This document shows, one piece after another, positions 11,469-21,142 of a stretch of DNA of 64,000 bases. The DNA is from an uncultured Collinsella sp. (GTDB lineage: Bacteria; Actinomycetota; Coriobacteriia; Coriobacteriales; Coriobacteriaceae), in assembly GCA_902470765.1 (NCBI GenBank), contig CABRHW010000002.1, positions 1-64,000 of the forward strand, read 5' to 3'. The notes beneath the pieces were generated by a model. The model had not been told where the DNA came from. It made no database searches and worked only from the letters and a program-made list of their open reading frames with translations. Made by a program: the position numbers and the translations under genes. The stretch's first letter is position 1; the number at the start of each line of letters is the position of its first letter.

Positions 11469-11687
11469 TGTCTCGATCTGTAACATCTAGGACCCAAATA
11501 TCTGTCTTACTGTTACAGATCGAGATGTTCGGGTTACCCTCGAATGGTTTGTCTCGATCTGTAACATCTAGCAGGCAAAACGGTCCCCAGGCGTTACAGA
11601 TTGAGACGTTAAGTTGTGGCTCGATGTAATGTCTCGATCTGTAACAGTTACGGCTCAAAAACTGGACCAGATGTTACAGATTGAGAT
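11469..11687. repeat. Palindromic element family A, three units
   Basis: Units at 11469-11526, 11550-11607 and 11630-11687 have start-to-start spacings of 81 and 80 bp. Arms are GTCTCGATCTGTAACA and its inverse with one or two changes. Loops of 24-25 nt differ but share a purine-CCAAA or CAAAA core. Confidence 0.92.
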
Positions 11688-11760
11688 GTTTGGCAGGGAC
11701 TGCCAACGATTGAGCAGCCGCCCTCATCCGTAACGAAATGTCATATATTTCTTTCTGTAC

Positions 11761-11791
11761 TAGACACCCCCAGGGGGTATGGGTGTATAGT
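11761..11791 (+). promoter_or_regulatory. copA promoter with CsoR-type operator
   Basis: The sequence ACACCCCCAGGGGGTATGGGTGT (11764-11786) contains the CCCCC-GGGGG pseudo-palindrome flanked by TA-rich ends that CsoR repressors bind. It sits between TAGACA (11761-11766) and TATAGT (11786-11791), so bound repressor would block the promoter. A csoR gene lies 2.8 kb downstream in the same cluster, which supports the assignment. Confidence 0.75.
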
Positions 11792-11838
11792 ATCGGTTGG
11801 TTAACATTTCCGACACTACGTCACAGAAAGGAGAAGCC

Positions 11839-14181
11839 ATGGCTCAAGATAAGTTCGACGTGGGCGGCATGACATGCGCCGCCTGCCAGGCGCACGTGGA
11901 CCGTGCCGTGAGCAAGCTCGACGGCGTCCAAAGCGTCGCGGTCAACCTGCTCGCCGGTTCCATGATGGTCGACTATGACCCCACGCAGGTCTCCCCCGAC
12001 GATATCTGCACCGCCGTCGGCCGCGCGGGCTACTCGGCCTCACCCGTCGATGCGGGCGACGGTACCGACGGCTCAAACGGCAGCACGCAAGTCAGGTCCG
12101 GCACCGCCCACATGGAGTCGCCGACCAAAAAGTTGGAGGCCGCCGCCTCTGCCATGCGCACCCGCCTCATCGTCTCAATCGTATTCCTCATTCCGCTGTT
12201 CTACATAGGCATGGGACACATGTTCGGCTGGCCGCTGCCCGGCATTTTCACCGACCATACCCACAGTATGACGCTCGCCCTCACCGAGTTCGTCCTGCTC
12301 ATCCCCATCGTCTATGTCAACGACGCGTACTTTATCAACGGGTTTAAATCGCTCGCACACGGCGCGCCCACCATGGACGCCCTTATTGCCGTGGGCGCCA
12401 CCGCTTCCATCGCCTGGTCGCTCTACGCCATGTTCATCATGGCCGACCAGTTAGCCGCGGGTCAGGTCCACAAAGCCATGATGACGGGCATGGACAATCT
12501 GTATTTTGAGAGCGCGGGCACGATCCTGTCGCTCGTCACCGTGGGCAAATACCTCGAGACGCGCAGCAAGTCCAAAACCGGCGGCGCCATCGAGGCGCTG
12601 ATCGACCTGGCGCCCAAGGCCGCGACCGTCGTGGCGGTGGACGGCAGCGAGACCACCGTCGATGTCGACAGCATCCTTCCCGGCCAGGTCCTGCGCGTGC
12701 GCCCCGGCGAGTCCATCCCCGTCGATGGCGTGGTGCTCGAAGGCAGCTCGGCCGTGGACGAGAGTGCGCTCACCGGCGAGTCCATCCCCGTGGAAAAGAC
12801 CGCCGGCGACACCGTCAACGCCGCCACCGTCAACCGCACGGGCTCGTTTACCTTCCGCGCCACGCGTGTGGGCGCCGACACGTCGCTCGCCAAGATTATC
12901 CAGCTCGTGGAGGACACCAACACCACCAAGGCGCCCATCGCCCGCATGGCCGACAAAGTCGCCGGCGTGTTCGTGCCCGTGGTGTTTGTAATCTCTGCCG
13001 TAACTTTTGTGGCGTGGATGGTGCTGACCGGAAGCATCAACGAGGCGCTCACTTCCGCTGTCGCCGTGCTGGTGATCAGTTGTCCGTGCGCGCTCGGCCT
13101 GGCCACGCCCGTCGCCATTATGGTGGGCACCGGCAAGGGCGCCGAGATGGGCATTCTGTTTAAGAGCGCTGAGGCGCTGGAGAACCTGCGCAGCGTGGGC
13201 ACCGTGGTGCTCGATAAGACGGGCACGGTCACCCGCGGCAAGCCGGCCGTGACCGACATTGTGGTTGTCGCGCGCGCCGACGGCTCGCCCGCTATGAGTG
13301 AAAAGGCGTTACTGAAGCTCGCTGCCGCGCTGGAGCGCTCGAGCGAGCACCCGCTGGCCGAGGCGATCATGGCCGAGTGCGAGTCGCGCGGAATCGTGGC
13401 GCGCACGGTCGAGGACTTTGCCGCCGTGCCTGGACGAGGCGTTACGGCGCGCGAGGGACAAAACGTCATCGCTGCCGGCAACGTGCGCCTGATGGTCGAG
13501 CTGGGCGCGAAGGTGCCCGCCGGCCTTGCCGAGCAATTTGCCGCCGAGGGCAAGACGCCGCTGTTCTTTGCCAAGAACGGCGAGCTTGTCGGCACCATCG
13601 CCGTGGCTGATGAGGTCAAGGAGACGAGCGCCGAGGCCATCGCCGCGCTCCGCAAGCTCGGCGTCGATGTGCGCATGCTCACTGGCGACAACCGCGTGAC
13701 GGCCGAGGCCATCGCCCGCCGCGTGGGACTGAGCAGCGAGCAGGTCATCGCCGACGTCCTCCCCGCCGACAAGGAACGCCACGTGCGCGAACTGCAGGAT
13801 GCGGGCGGCAAGGTCGCCATGGTGGGCGACGGCATCAACGACTCCCCCGCCCTGGCGCGCGCCGACGTGGGCCTTGCTATCGGCACCGGCGCCGACATCG
13901 CCAAGGAGGGCGCCGACGTGGTACTCATGCGCAGCGACCTCATGGACGTCGCCCGAGCCATCGAGCTTTCACGCGCCACGATCCGCAACATCAAGCAGGA
14001 CCTGTTCTGGGCACTGTTCTACAACGGCATCGGCATTCCGCTGGCGGCGGGCGTGTTCTTCCCGCTCACCGGATGGCAGCTCTCGCCGATGTTTGGCGCC
14101 GCGGCCATGAGCCTGTCGAGCGTGTGCGTCGTAAGCAATGCTCTGCGCCTACGAACCTTTAAGCCTAAAGTGGCAAAATAG
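11839..14181 (+). CDS. copA: Copper-exporting P1B-type ATPase
   Basis: Membrane Cu(I) exporter of 780 aa. One N-terminal heavy-metal domain carries GMTCAAC (residues 10-16). The P-type core has the intramembrane CPC (415-417), phosphorylation motif DKTGT (Asp459), SEHP (504-505) and GDGIND (663-668). CPC plus the downstream copZ and csoR genes indicate copper specificity. The ATG at 11839 follows AAAGGAGAAGCC. Expression is probably induced by copper through the CsoR-type operator upstream. Length and domain order are normal for CopA with a single metal-binding domain. Confidence 0.95.
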   Translation: MAQDKFDVGGMTCAACQAHVDRAVSKLDGVQSVAVNLLAGSMMVDYDPTQVSPDDICTAVGRAGYSASPVDAGDGTDGSNGSTQVRSGTAHMESPTKKLEAAASAMRTRLIVSIVFLIPLFYIGMGHMFGWPLPGIFTDHTHSMTLALTEFVLLIPIVYVNDAYFINGFKSLAHGAPTMDALIAVGATASIAWSLYAMFIMADQLAAGQVHKAMMTGMDNLYFESAGTILSLVTVGKYLETRSKSKTGGAIEALIDLAPKAATVVAVDGSETTVDVDSILPGQVLRVRPGESIPVDGVVLEGSSAVDESALTGESIPVEKTAGDTVNAATVNRTGSFTFRATRVGADTSLAKIIQLVEDTNTTKAPIARMADKVAGVFVPVVFVISAVTFVAWMVLTGSINEALTSAVAVLVISCPCALGLATPVAIMVGTGKGAEMGILFKSAEALENLRSVGTVVLDKTGTVTRGKPAVTDIVVVARADGSPAMSEKALLKLAAALERSSEHPLAEAIMAECESRGIVARTVEDFAAVPGRGVTAREGQNVIAAGNVRLMVELGAKVPAGLAEQFAAEGKTPLFFAKNGELVGTIAVADEVKETSAEAIAALRKLGVDVRMLTGDNRVTAEAIARRVGLSSEQVIADVLPADKERHVRELQDAGGKVAMVGDGINDSPALARADVGLAIGTGADIAKEGADVVLMRSDLMDVARAIELSRATIRNIKQDLFWALFYNGIGIPLAAGVFFPLTGWQLSPMFGAAAMSLSSVCVVSNALRLRTFKPKVAK

Positions 14182-14208
14182 GCTCACCATTACGTCCATT
14201 TAGAACGG

Positions 14209-14306
14209 GTTTTCCAGGTGCCAGAGATTGACCTGAAAGAGGAGCGACGCGCACTTTGGTACGCGAGCGACGGCTTGAAGGTCAAGGTCGGGTGCCTGGG
14301 AAAGCC
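14209..14306 (+). other. Structured intergenic region between copA and copZ
   Basis: The 147-bp gap can form a long imperfect stem: TTTCCAGG...TTGACCT on the left pairs with AGGTCAA...CCTGGGAAA on the right. Inside, CGCG and CGCG flank CACTTTGGTA. It has no T-tract. It could be a processing or stability element separating copA from copZ, or an inserted palindromic repeat. Confidence 0.45.
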
Positions 14307-14328
14307 GACACAACAGAGAGGAATACCC

Positions 14329-14550
14329 ATGCGATACACAATCAAGACTTCCGGCCTCATGTGCGGCCACTGCGACGCCACCGTCGAGACGGCGTTGCTC
14401 AACGTGGCCGGCGTGACCGACGCCGACGCCGATCACGAGACTCAGACCGTCCAGGTGGAGTGCGCCGACACCGTGACCGCCGAGCAGCTCGCCGCCGCTG
14501 TCGAGGGCGCCGGCGAGAAGTTCCACGCCCTGTCCGTGACCGCCGCGTAG
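14329..14550 (+). CDS. copZ: Copper chaperone, HMA domain
   Basis: Small cytoplasmic metal carrier of 73 aa, one heavy-metal-associated domain. The metal site is MCGHC (Cys12, Cys15), a variant of MxCxxC; the His between the cysteines is common in CopZ-like proteins of anaerobes. Probably delivers Cu(I) to CopA. The ATG at 14329 follows GAGAGGAA; a longer reading frame from 14218 runs into the hairpin region and is rejected. Third position of the copper operon, 147 bp after copA. Confidence 0.88.
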   Translation: MRYTIKTSGLMCGHCDATVETALLNVAGVTDADADHETQTVQVECADTVTAEQLAAAVEGAGEKFHALSVTAA

Positions 14551-14598
14551 CAGCTACCAGAAGCATTCGACCCCATCGACCAGAAACGAGGACCCGCC

Positions 14599-14871
14599 AT
14601 GATGGCAGACCATAAATCGGTGACCCGCATGCTCAAGACGGCACGCGGTCAGATCGACGGCATCCTGCGGATGGTCGAGGAGGACCGCTACTGCGTCGAT
14701 ATTTCCACGCAGCTCATGGCAACGCAGGCGCTCATTGCGCGCATCAACGCCGACGTGCTCAAGGCGCATATCGAGGGCTGCGTGACTTCGGCAATCGAAT
14801 CGGGCGACGAAGACCTCAAAGCCGCCAAGCTCGCCGAGATCGAACGCGTCGTCGACAAGCTCTCCAAGTAA
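14599..14871 (+). CDS. csoR: CsoR-family copper-sensing repressor
   Basis: All-helical repressor of 90 aa (DUF156 family). Cys32, His57 and Cys61 reproduce the Cys-x24-His-x3-Cys spacing of copper-sensing CsoR, which argues against the FrmR/RcnR branches. Cu(I) binding releases it from DNA. The matching operator overlaps the copA promoter, so it should control copA-copZ and, if cotranscribed, itself. Two ATG codons start the frame (14599, 14602); either suits the AACGAGGA ribosome site. Confidence 0.9.
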   Translation: MMADHKSVTRMLKTARGQIDGILRMVEEDRYCVDISTQLMATQALIARINADVLKAHIEGCVTSAIESGDEDLKAAKLAEIERVVDKLSK

Positions 14872-14872
14872 T

Positions 14873-14965
14873 TGGGGCATTGGGGACAGACTGCTTTGCA
14901 CCATCTTGGTGTATCGGGGATAGGTACGTTTGCACCACCTTGGTGCAGATTAACCTGTCCCCCTT
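14873..14965. repeat. REP-like repeats after csoR
   Basis: This region carries TTGGGGCATTGGGGACAG, two GCACCA(T/C)CTTGGTG palindromes and a closing TTAACCTGTCCCCC. It begins one base after the csoR stop codon and is the same family as 251-313. Confidence 0.7.
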
Positions 14966-15017
14966 GCTCTAAATCGGGTATAAAGGCGAGCAGCATATCG
15001 AACGAAAGGCAATTTGC

Positions 15018-15491
15018 ATGAATGACTTTATGAAGGGTCGCAATGGTGCCGATGAACTCACCATCGTGATGGGTTTTGCCGGCATCGTCATCGCGATGAT
15101 CGGATCGATGGCCCGTATCCAGTGGCTCAGCTGGATCGCCATCGCCGTGATCGTGCTCGGCGTGCTGCGCGGCCTGTCCAAAAACATCGACGCGCGCCGC
15201 AAGGAGAACGAGGCCTTTGTCACGGCGACCGCAAACGTCCCCGGCCTAGGCAAGTTCGTCGCCAGCTTGGGCGGCGGCGCCGCAGCTGCCAACGCCTCGC
15301 GCGCGGCCGGCACCAGCAAGGAAGACTTTGAGCGTGCCAAGCGCACGGCCAAGAAGATGTGGAGGGGCCGCAAGACCACGGCGTACCTCAAGTGCCCCAA
15401 CTGCGGTCAGATGCTGTCCGTCCCCAAGGGTAAGGGCAAGATCCGCGTCACTTGCCCCAAGTGCCACGCCAAGATGGAAACGCGCTCCTAG
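15018..15491 (+). CDS. Membrane protein with C-terminal zinc ribbon
   Basis: Unknown protein of 157 aa. Two hydrophobic helices (about 14-34 and 37-52) are followed by a basic linker rich in Ala/Lys/Arg. The C-terminal zinc ribbon has CPNCGQ (126-129) and CPKCHA (146-149), as in rubredoxin-like nucleic-acid or regulatory ribbons. The ATG at 15018 has AAAGG eleven bases upstream. It is monocistronic, with a strong terminator 25 bp after the stop. A family of small helix-plus-zinc-ribbon proteins is common in Coriobacteriia, but no function can be assigned. Confidence 0.8.
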   Translation: MNDFMKGRNGADELTIVMGFAGIVIAMIGSMARIQWLSWIAIAVIVLGVLRGLSKNIDARRKENEAFVTATANVPGLGKFVASLGGGAAAANASRAAGTSKEDFERAKRTAKKMWRGRKTTAYLKCPNCGQMLSVPKGKGKIRVTCPKCHAKMETRS

Positions 15492-15513
15492 CCGCTACAC
15501 CATAGGACAAAAT

Positions 15514-15549
15514 AAAAGCCGAGGCCTCGTGTTGAGACCTCGGCTTTTT
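15514..15549 (+). terminator. Terminator of zinc-ribbon gene
   Basis: AAGCCGAGG pairs with CCTCGGCTT around a 13-nt loop, followed by an unbroken run of T. Confidence 0.9.
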
Positions 15550-15556
15550 TGAACGC

Positions 15557-15590
15557 GGCATAGGGACCGTCCCTTTGTCACACCTATGCC
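15557..15590. repeat. Palindrome overlapping amidohydrolase stop codon
   Basis: GGCATAGG and CCTATGCC flank GACCGTCCCTTTGTCACA. The minus-strand gene ends inside the right arm, so its final codons and TAG stop are part of the palindrome. Confidence 0.65.
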
Positions 15591-16954
15591 ACGCCATCGC
15601 GAGCCAGCTCCTCGGCCAGCGCCTCTGCCGGCATGGCCATAATCGCGTCGAGCTCTGCGTCAACCTCGGGGATGCGCTTCACCTTGAGCTTGCGCGCAAG
15701 GTTGCCGCGGCACATCACGTGCATTGGCTCACGCAGAGCGCGCAGGTCATCGAGCGGGTTCTCGCGCGTCACCAGAATATCGGCAGCCTTGCCGCACTCG
15801 ATCGCACCGGTCTCATCGCCCAGGCCTAGCAGCTCGGCATTGACCTGCGTGGCCGTATGCAGCGCAAACGCATTGCTCACGCCCACGTACTTGGCAAAAT
15901 AGGCCACCTCGCGCCACATGTCGTACTGGGTCACGAACGGGCAGCTCGAATCCGTGCCCAGGCCTACCCTGATGCCGGCTTCCAGCGCCGCACGTGCACT
16001 CTCGATAATGCCCGAGCACACGATGTCGCCGTTCTTCTTTTGCGTATCGGTCGAATGGGTCTTTTCCGGGTCGAGCAACACAAACGGCAGCGCCGGGCTA
16101 ATAGTGCAGGTCACACTCGCTGCACGTCCCTCGAGCTGTGTTCCCGCGGCGCCGCGGTACAACTCCAGGATCTCAGGTGTCAGCGGAGCGCCGTGCTCGA
16201 TCGTATCGACGCCGGCCTGAAGCGCGGCCTTCACACCTTCGGTACTCTCGACATGGGCCATAACCGGAAGGCCAACCTCGTGCGCCGCCTTGCACGCCGC
16301 CGCGGCGACATCGACCGGCATGCGCAGCACGCCCGGCTCGCCCACCTCGGTCGCGTCGAACACGCCACCTGTCACGAACAGCTTGATGACGTCGGCACCG
16401 CGCGCATACAGGTCGCGCACCTGTTCGGCCGCCTCGTCGGGGGTATTGGCGACCTGCGCGAACAGCCCCGCGCCATGGCCACCCGGCACCGTGACGCCCG
16501 TCCCCGGCGCTACCAGACGCGGACCCTGATACTTGTCGGCGTCGATGGCGTTGCGCACGGCCAGATCGGCAAACAGCGGGTCGCCCGCGCCGCGCACCGT
16601 AGTCACGCCGCTTGCCAACTGCTGCTGGGCACTGCCTTTGAGGATGTGGCGAACGATGGCGCGGCCCACGGGGTTGTCGAGTTTCTTCATGAGCGCGCCC
16701 GCATCGCCGGCCGAGACCGGCTTGCCCGAGCCGCACAAATGCACATGCATATTGATGAGGCCTGGCATGAGGTACGCGCCTGCCAGGTCGATGACCTCGG
16801 CCCCCGCCGGAGCCTGCGCCACAGCACTCGGCCCCATCCAGGTGATGATGCCACGCTCGACGGCCACGGCCATATCGGGCTGCGGCTCCATATGTTCCGA
16901 ACCATCCAGGACGGTCGCATTGATAAACAATGTGGGACGATCGGCAGTCGCCAT
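15584..16954 (-). CDS. Metal-dependent amidohydrolase
   Basis: Predicted hydrolase of 456 aa in the imidazolonepropionase/Xaa-Pro dipeptidase-like branch of the amidohydrolase superfamily. Metal ligands are visible: HVH (70 and 72), Lys191 in VIKLFVTGG (probable carbamylated lysine), His234, His254 in TIEHG, and Asp335 in GLGTDSS. The TIM barrel is flanked by the small beta domain at both ends. The substrate cannot be read from sequence. The ATG at 16954 is preceded by GGGAGGAG; longer frames upstream lack a site. The gene is isolated. Its last codons lie in a palindromic repeat. Confidence 0.88.
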   Translation of the reverse strand: MATADRPTLFINATVLDGSEHMEPQPDMAVAVERGIITWMGPSAVAQAPAGAEVIDLAGAYLMPGLINMHVHLCGSGKPVSAGDAGALMKKLDNPVGRAIVRHILKGSAQQQLASGVTTVRGAGDPLFADLAVRNAIDADKYQGPRLVAPGTGVTVPGGHGAGLFAQVANTPDEAAEQVRDLYARGADVIKLFVTGGVFDATEVGEPGVLRMPVDVAAAACKAAHEVGLPVMAHVESTEGVKAALQAGVDTIEHGAPLTPEILELYRGAAGTQLEGRAASVTCTISPALPFVLLDPEKTHSTDTQKKNGDIVCSGIIESARAALEAGIRVGLGTDSSCPFVTQYDMWREVAYFAKYVGVSNAFALHTATQVNAELLGLGDETGAIECGKAADILVTRENPLDDLRALREPMHVMCRGNLARKLKVKRIPEVDAELDAIMAMPAEALAEELARDGVA

Positions 16955-17102
16955 ATCGAGCTCCTCCCTCACGATTAACTTGAACATTTGTCCATTATCA
17001 CCTAGTCCCGCTGGATTGCTGCAGACGCATCGGTTAACGGAAGGAAGAGAGGATGTGGGGGACGGAATACGTTGCAGTCCCATCCCAGCGGCACCAGGGA
17101 AA

Positions 17103-17242
17103 TGTCTCGATCTGTAACAGGTACAGGGTTATTAGGCCCCTTGATGTTACAGATCGAGACATTCGGTCGACGTTTCACCGGCTTGTCTCGATCTGTAACA
17201 ATTACGAGCTCAAACAACCTCTAAACGTTACAGATCGAGACA
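17103..17242. repeat. Palindromic element family A, two units
   Basis: Units at 17103-17161 and 17184-17242, 81 bp apart. The linker shares CGGTCGAC and GTTTCAC with the linker of the 4228 cluster. The cluster ends eight bases before the stop codon of the next gene. Confidence 0.92.
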
Positions 17243-17249
17243 AAACCTC

Positions 17250-18320
17250 TCAGCGCCCATACCACTGGCATCTCCACTCCTCAGCCAATTCAGCCTGCCG
17301 AGGAATACCCGCCAGCCTCATTTTCTCGACCAGCTTCCCCGGGTCTTTGAGTTCATCAAACGTAAACCGAAGCACCTTATGCCCGAGCATTGTCAGATGA
17401 GATTCCCGCTGACGCTCTGCCACGAATGGGTCGACCGACTCCCGACCCTCGCTGTTCTGCAAGGTGTACTTCCCCTTTCCGTCGAGCTCGCCGATGACAC
17501 ATGTCCCGTCCTCGAGCCGCCAAAAATAGTCGACGCGAAACACTTGGCTCTGATCAAGCGGGTCGCGAAACTCCACCTGCAACTCTGGCACCGGAAAACC
17601 GTATGCAATAAAGAACGCCCGAAAGCGAGACTCGCCGCCGTTTTCGGACAAGCCGTCCGCATATGACGCAATCACTTGCGCCCTGCGATACCCGCGCCTG
17701 CCCTCGCAATCGGAGCGGAGACACTCGCACAGGTCATCGCGCGATACGCCCCTTGCCCTCAATGCAGAATCGGCAATCGCCAACCCGTAGGAGAACGGCG
17801 CACGCAGCAAGCAATCCTCCACCGTGCGCCAAAACGACGTCGCCTGCACGCCGTCGACTTGTTCAAGTGCGCCCGCCGCCTGCGGACGCAACAGCCGACA
17901 TCCTGCACTCAGCGGCACCGAGCAACCTGTCTTAACAAGATATCGTGGCCCAAGCAGATCATTCGGCACCTCCAGACCCCACAAAAGTGCCGCGTCATAA
18001 CCCCAAAACGCCCAATCGGGATGAAACTCTGCAAGCCCTTTGATGGTACGCAGCGCTCGCTCCGCCGGCGTCAGTACACCCCAATCATGTTGAAAGCAGA
18101 ACAAATACGGCTCGGGCTCCGCAATATCATCGGTTCCCACATGACGCCGTAGCCACATGAGCTCGGCATTGTCATGCGTTGCGAGCAGCGCACCTTGCTC
18201 GGTCGCCTCCGTGAGTCGCGCGAGCATCCTATTCCGCGCCAACGTGTTGCGAGTCGTATGCTTGTGCTTGAAAACGGTATTAGACACTTCCATCACCACC
18301 ACATCGGACAAATGAACCAT
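17250..18320 (-). CDS. AbiEi-like protein with DUF559/PD-(D/E)xK fold
   Basis: Protein of 356 aa resembling actinobacterial AbiEi-antitoxin/DUF559 hybrids. The first half contains the AbiEi-like block HPDWAFWGYDAALLWGL. The C-terminal ~120 residues look like a Vsr-type nuclease fold, with VDYFW (Asp about 264) and GELDGKGKY (Glu about 278, Lys about 282) giving a D...ExK signature. No toxin gene is adjacent. The start at 18320 (ATG, GGAGG eleven bases upstream) is preferred over a TTG at 18344 that would reach the repeat. The gene is bracketed on both sides by family A palindromes, with only 7 bp separating it from one. Biological role unknown. Confidence 0.7.
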   Translation of the reverse strand: MVHLSDVVVMEVSNTVFKHKHTTRNTLARNRMLARLTEATEQGALLATHDNAELMWLRRHVGTDDIAEPEPYLFCFQHDWGVLTPAERALRTIKGLAEFHPDWAFWGYDAALLWGLEVPNDLLGPRYLVKTGCSVPLSAGCRLLRPQAAGALEQVDGVQATSFWRTVEDCLLRAPFSYGLAIADSALRARGVSRDDLCECLRSDCEGRRGYRRAQVIASYADGLSENGGESRFRAFFIAYGFPVPELQVEFRDPLDQSQVFRVDYFWRLEDGTCVIGELDGKGKYTLQNSEGRESVDPFVAERQRESHLTMLGHKVLRFTFDELKDPGKLVEKMRLAGIPRQAELAEEWRCQWYGR

Positions 18321-18345
18321 CGTCACCGTTGCCTCCGCCGACAAA

Positions 18346-18484
18346 TGTCTTGATCTGTAACAGTAAACCGTTCTCCAGACCCCTAAACGTTACAGATTGA
18401 GACAAACCAGCGGCGCCCAAGCATTCGTCTCGATCCGTAACAGGTAGACCGGTTTTTTGTCCCCAAACGTTACAGATCGAGACA
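18346..18484. repeat. Palindromic element family A, two units
   Basis: Units at 18346-18404 and 18426-18484, 80 bp apart. Both right loop ends read AAACG before the arm. This cluster is immediately upstream of the AbiEi-like gene. Confidence 0.92.
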
Positions 18485-18523
18485 TAAAGGCAGAAGGCGA
18501 GGCAGGCGACAACCGCCCATCCC

Positions 18524-19231
18524 CTACTCCCATTCTTGCTCGTAAATAATGAGCGACTTTACGTACCGCCCCTGGGCGCCCATGATGTCGCGGACCAGAC
18601 GCAAGAAGAAGCTGATGCACGAGGTGTCAAAGCCATCCCGCAGGTCCTCCGGATGCACCGCACCCGGCCCGTCGACCGCCGTGTCGTTCAGGCGCGCGAT
18701 GTCATACAGATAGAGCTGTCCCGCCGCCAGCCAGACATCGTCGACGCAGGCGAGGCGCACCGCAATCGCGCCGTCGCTCCAATGCTCCTTTTGCACGATA
18801 TGCGGGTCGTAGACATCAAAGCGACGGTCGGTGCGCGTATCCTTCAGCGCAACCATGCCGTTCGCAGGATCCTTGTCCAAAATGCCAAAGCGCGAGAAAT
18901 ACTGCGTGTCGCGTACCTGCTCGAGCCGCTTGAGCGAGGCAGGCGAAAGCGATGCCGGCGGCTCGTCAACATACAGCTCGAGCAGCGTCTTGCCATGGCG
19001 ATAGGGGCGCCCGAAGAGCAGCCAATCGGTAAATGCCATGTTGTAGGCCATGATTTCGTTTTGCGAAGGCTCGGTGCAATAGCTGAGCCACGGGTCAACA
19101 ATGATCTCGAACTGTTCGCGCGCCGGCTCCAAAAACTGAAACTTCCGCAGCATCCAAAAATGGGCCATGTCGGCAATATCGTTGCCGACGGCTTCAGCCA
19201 GCTCTGCTCGGTCAAAAGCGTGGTCAGTCAT
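18524..19231 (-). CDS. Conserved hypothetical protein
   Basis: Soluble protein of 235 aa, slightly acidic, with no signal peptide or membrane helix. Recognisable features are an N-terminal helical region, a central segment MAYNMAFTDWLLFGRPY and a C-terminal alpha/beta region ending EQEWE. I do not recognise the family. The ATG at 19231 has GAGGAGG seven bases upstream, and codon usage matches its neighbours, so it is a real gene. It stands alone between repeat cluster 18346-18484 and a ~420-bp gap. Confidence 0.75.
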   Translation of the reverse strand: MTDHAFDRAELAEAVGNDIADMAHFWMLRKFQFLEPAREQFEIIVDPWLSYCTEPSQNEIMAYNMAFTDWLLFGRPYRHGKTLLELYVDEPPASLSPASLKRLEQVRDTQYFSRFGILDKDPANGMVALKDTRTDRRFDVYDPHIVQKEHWSDGAIAVRLACVDDVWLAAGQLYLYDIARLNDTAVDGPGAVHPEDLRDGFDTSCISFFLRLVRDIMGAQGRYVKSLIIYEQEWE

Positions 19232-19552
19232 GGCATCCTCCTCAAACTGATGAACCTCAATTTGAGCTTACGAGGAGGGTGGGCAGCCACTATCAGCACG
19301 GACAAAATAGGCCTCCGGCTGCAAACCAACTGCTGACCAAACACTTGACGGGATGCTTGACCGAAAATGCGCACTGCAACAAAACCGCAGGTAAACATAG
19401 ACGGCACACCCGCCCTTTTGAGCCAGATACCCGCAGCCACCACAGAAACAACAGGTGACCACAGCCCAAGAAGTCGGCAAATGAACACCCGTACGTCGAC
19501 AAACAAGCAAATCGCTCGCAAATCCGCAAGGAGTGTCCCCGAATGCCGACAG
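19232..19552. other. Gap without supported gene
   Basis: Open frames on both strands here lack ribosome sites and show no family features. The right end (19528-19552) begins the REP-like sequence GAGTGTCCCCGAATGCCG. Confidence 0.5.
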
Positions 19553-19616
19553 AAAAGGAGCGTCCCTAACTGCCGGCACTTAGGGACGCTCCTTTTGTGC
19601 CGGCAGTTAGGGACAG
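19553..19616. repeat. Perfect palindrome, possible bidirectional terminator
   Basis: 17-bp perfect arms (AAAAGGAGCGTCCCTAA and inverse, 19553-19569 and 19580-19596) enclose CTGCCGGCAC. A further TGCCGGCA...TTAGGGAC copy follows. Either strand yields a stable hairpin followed by TTTT, so it could terminate gltD 40 bp away as well as being a REP-like repeat. Confidence 0.7.
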
Positions 19617-19655
19617 CCCTTGCCGATTCGATTGTTGAATATCTCCGTGACTACT

Positions 19656-21137
<1,482 letters not shown>

Positions 21138-21142
21138 GGCAC

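Noticed and set aside
11469..11687. CRISPR array (repeats with regular period and differing spacers)
   Set aside because: Repeats alternate in orientation, loops share a common core across clusters, clusters have at most three units and no cas gene is present.
19268..19579. Cys-rich 103-residue minus-strand frame
   Set aside because: No ribosome site, it begins inside a repeat and overlaps several equally long frames.
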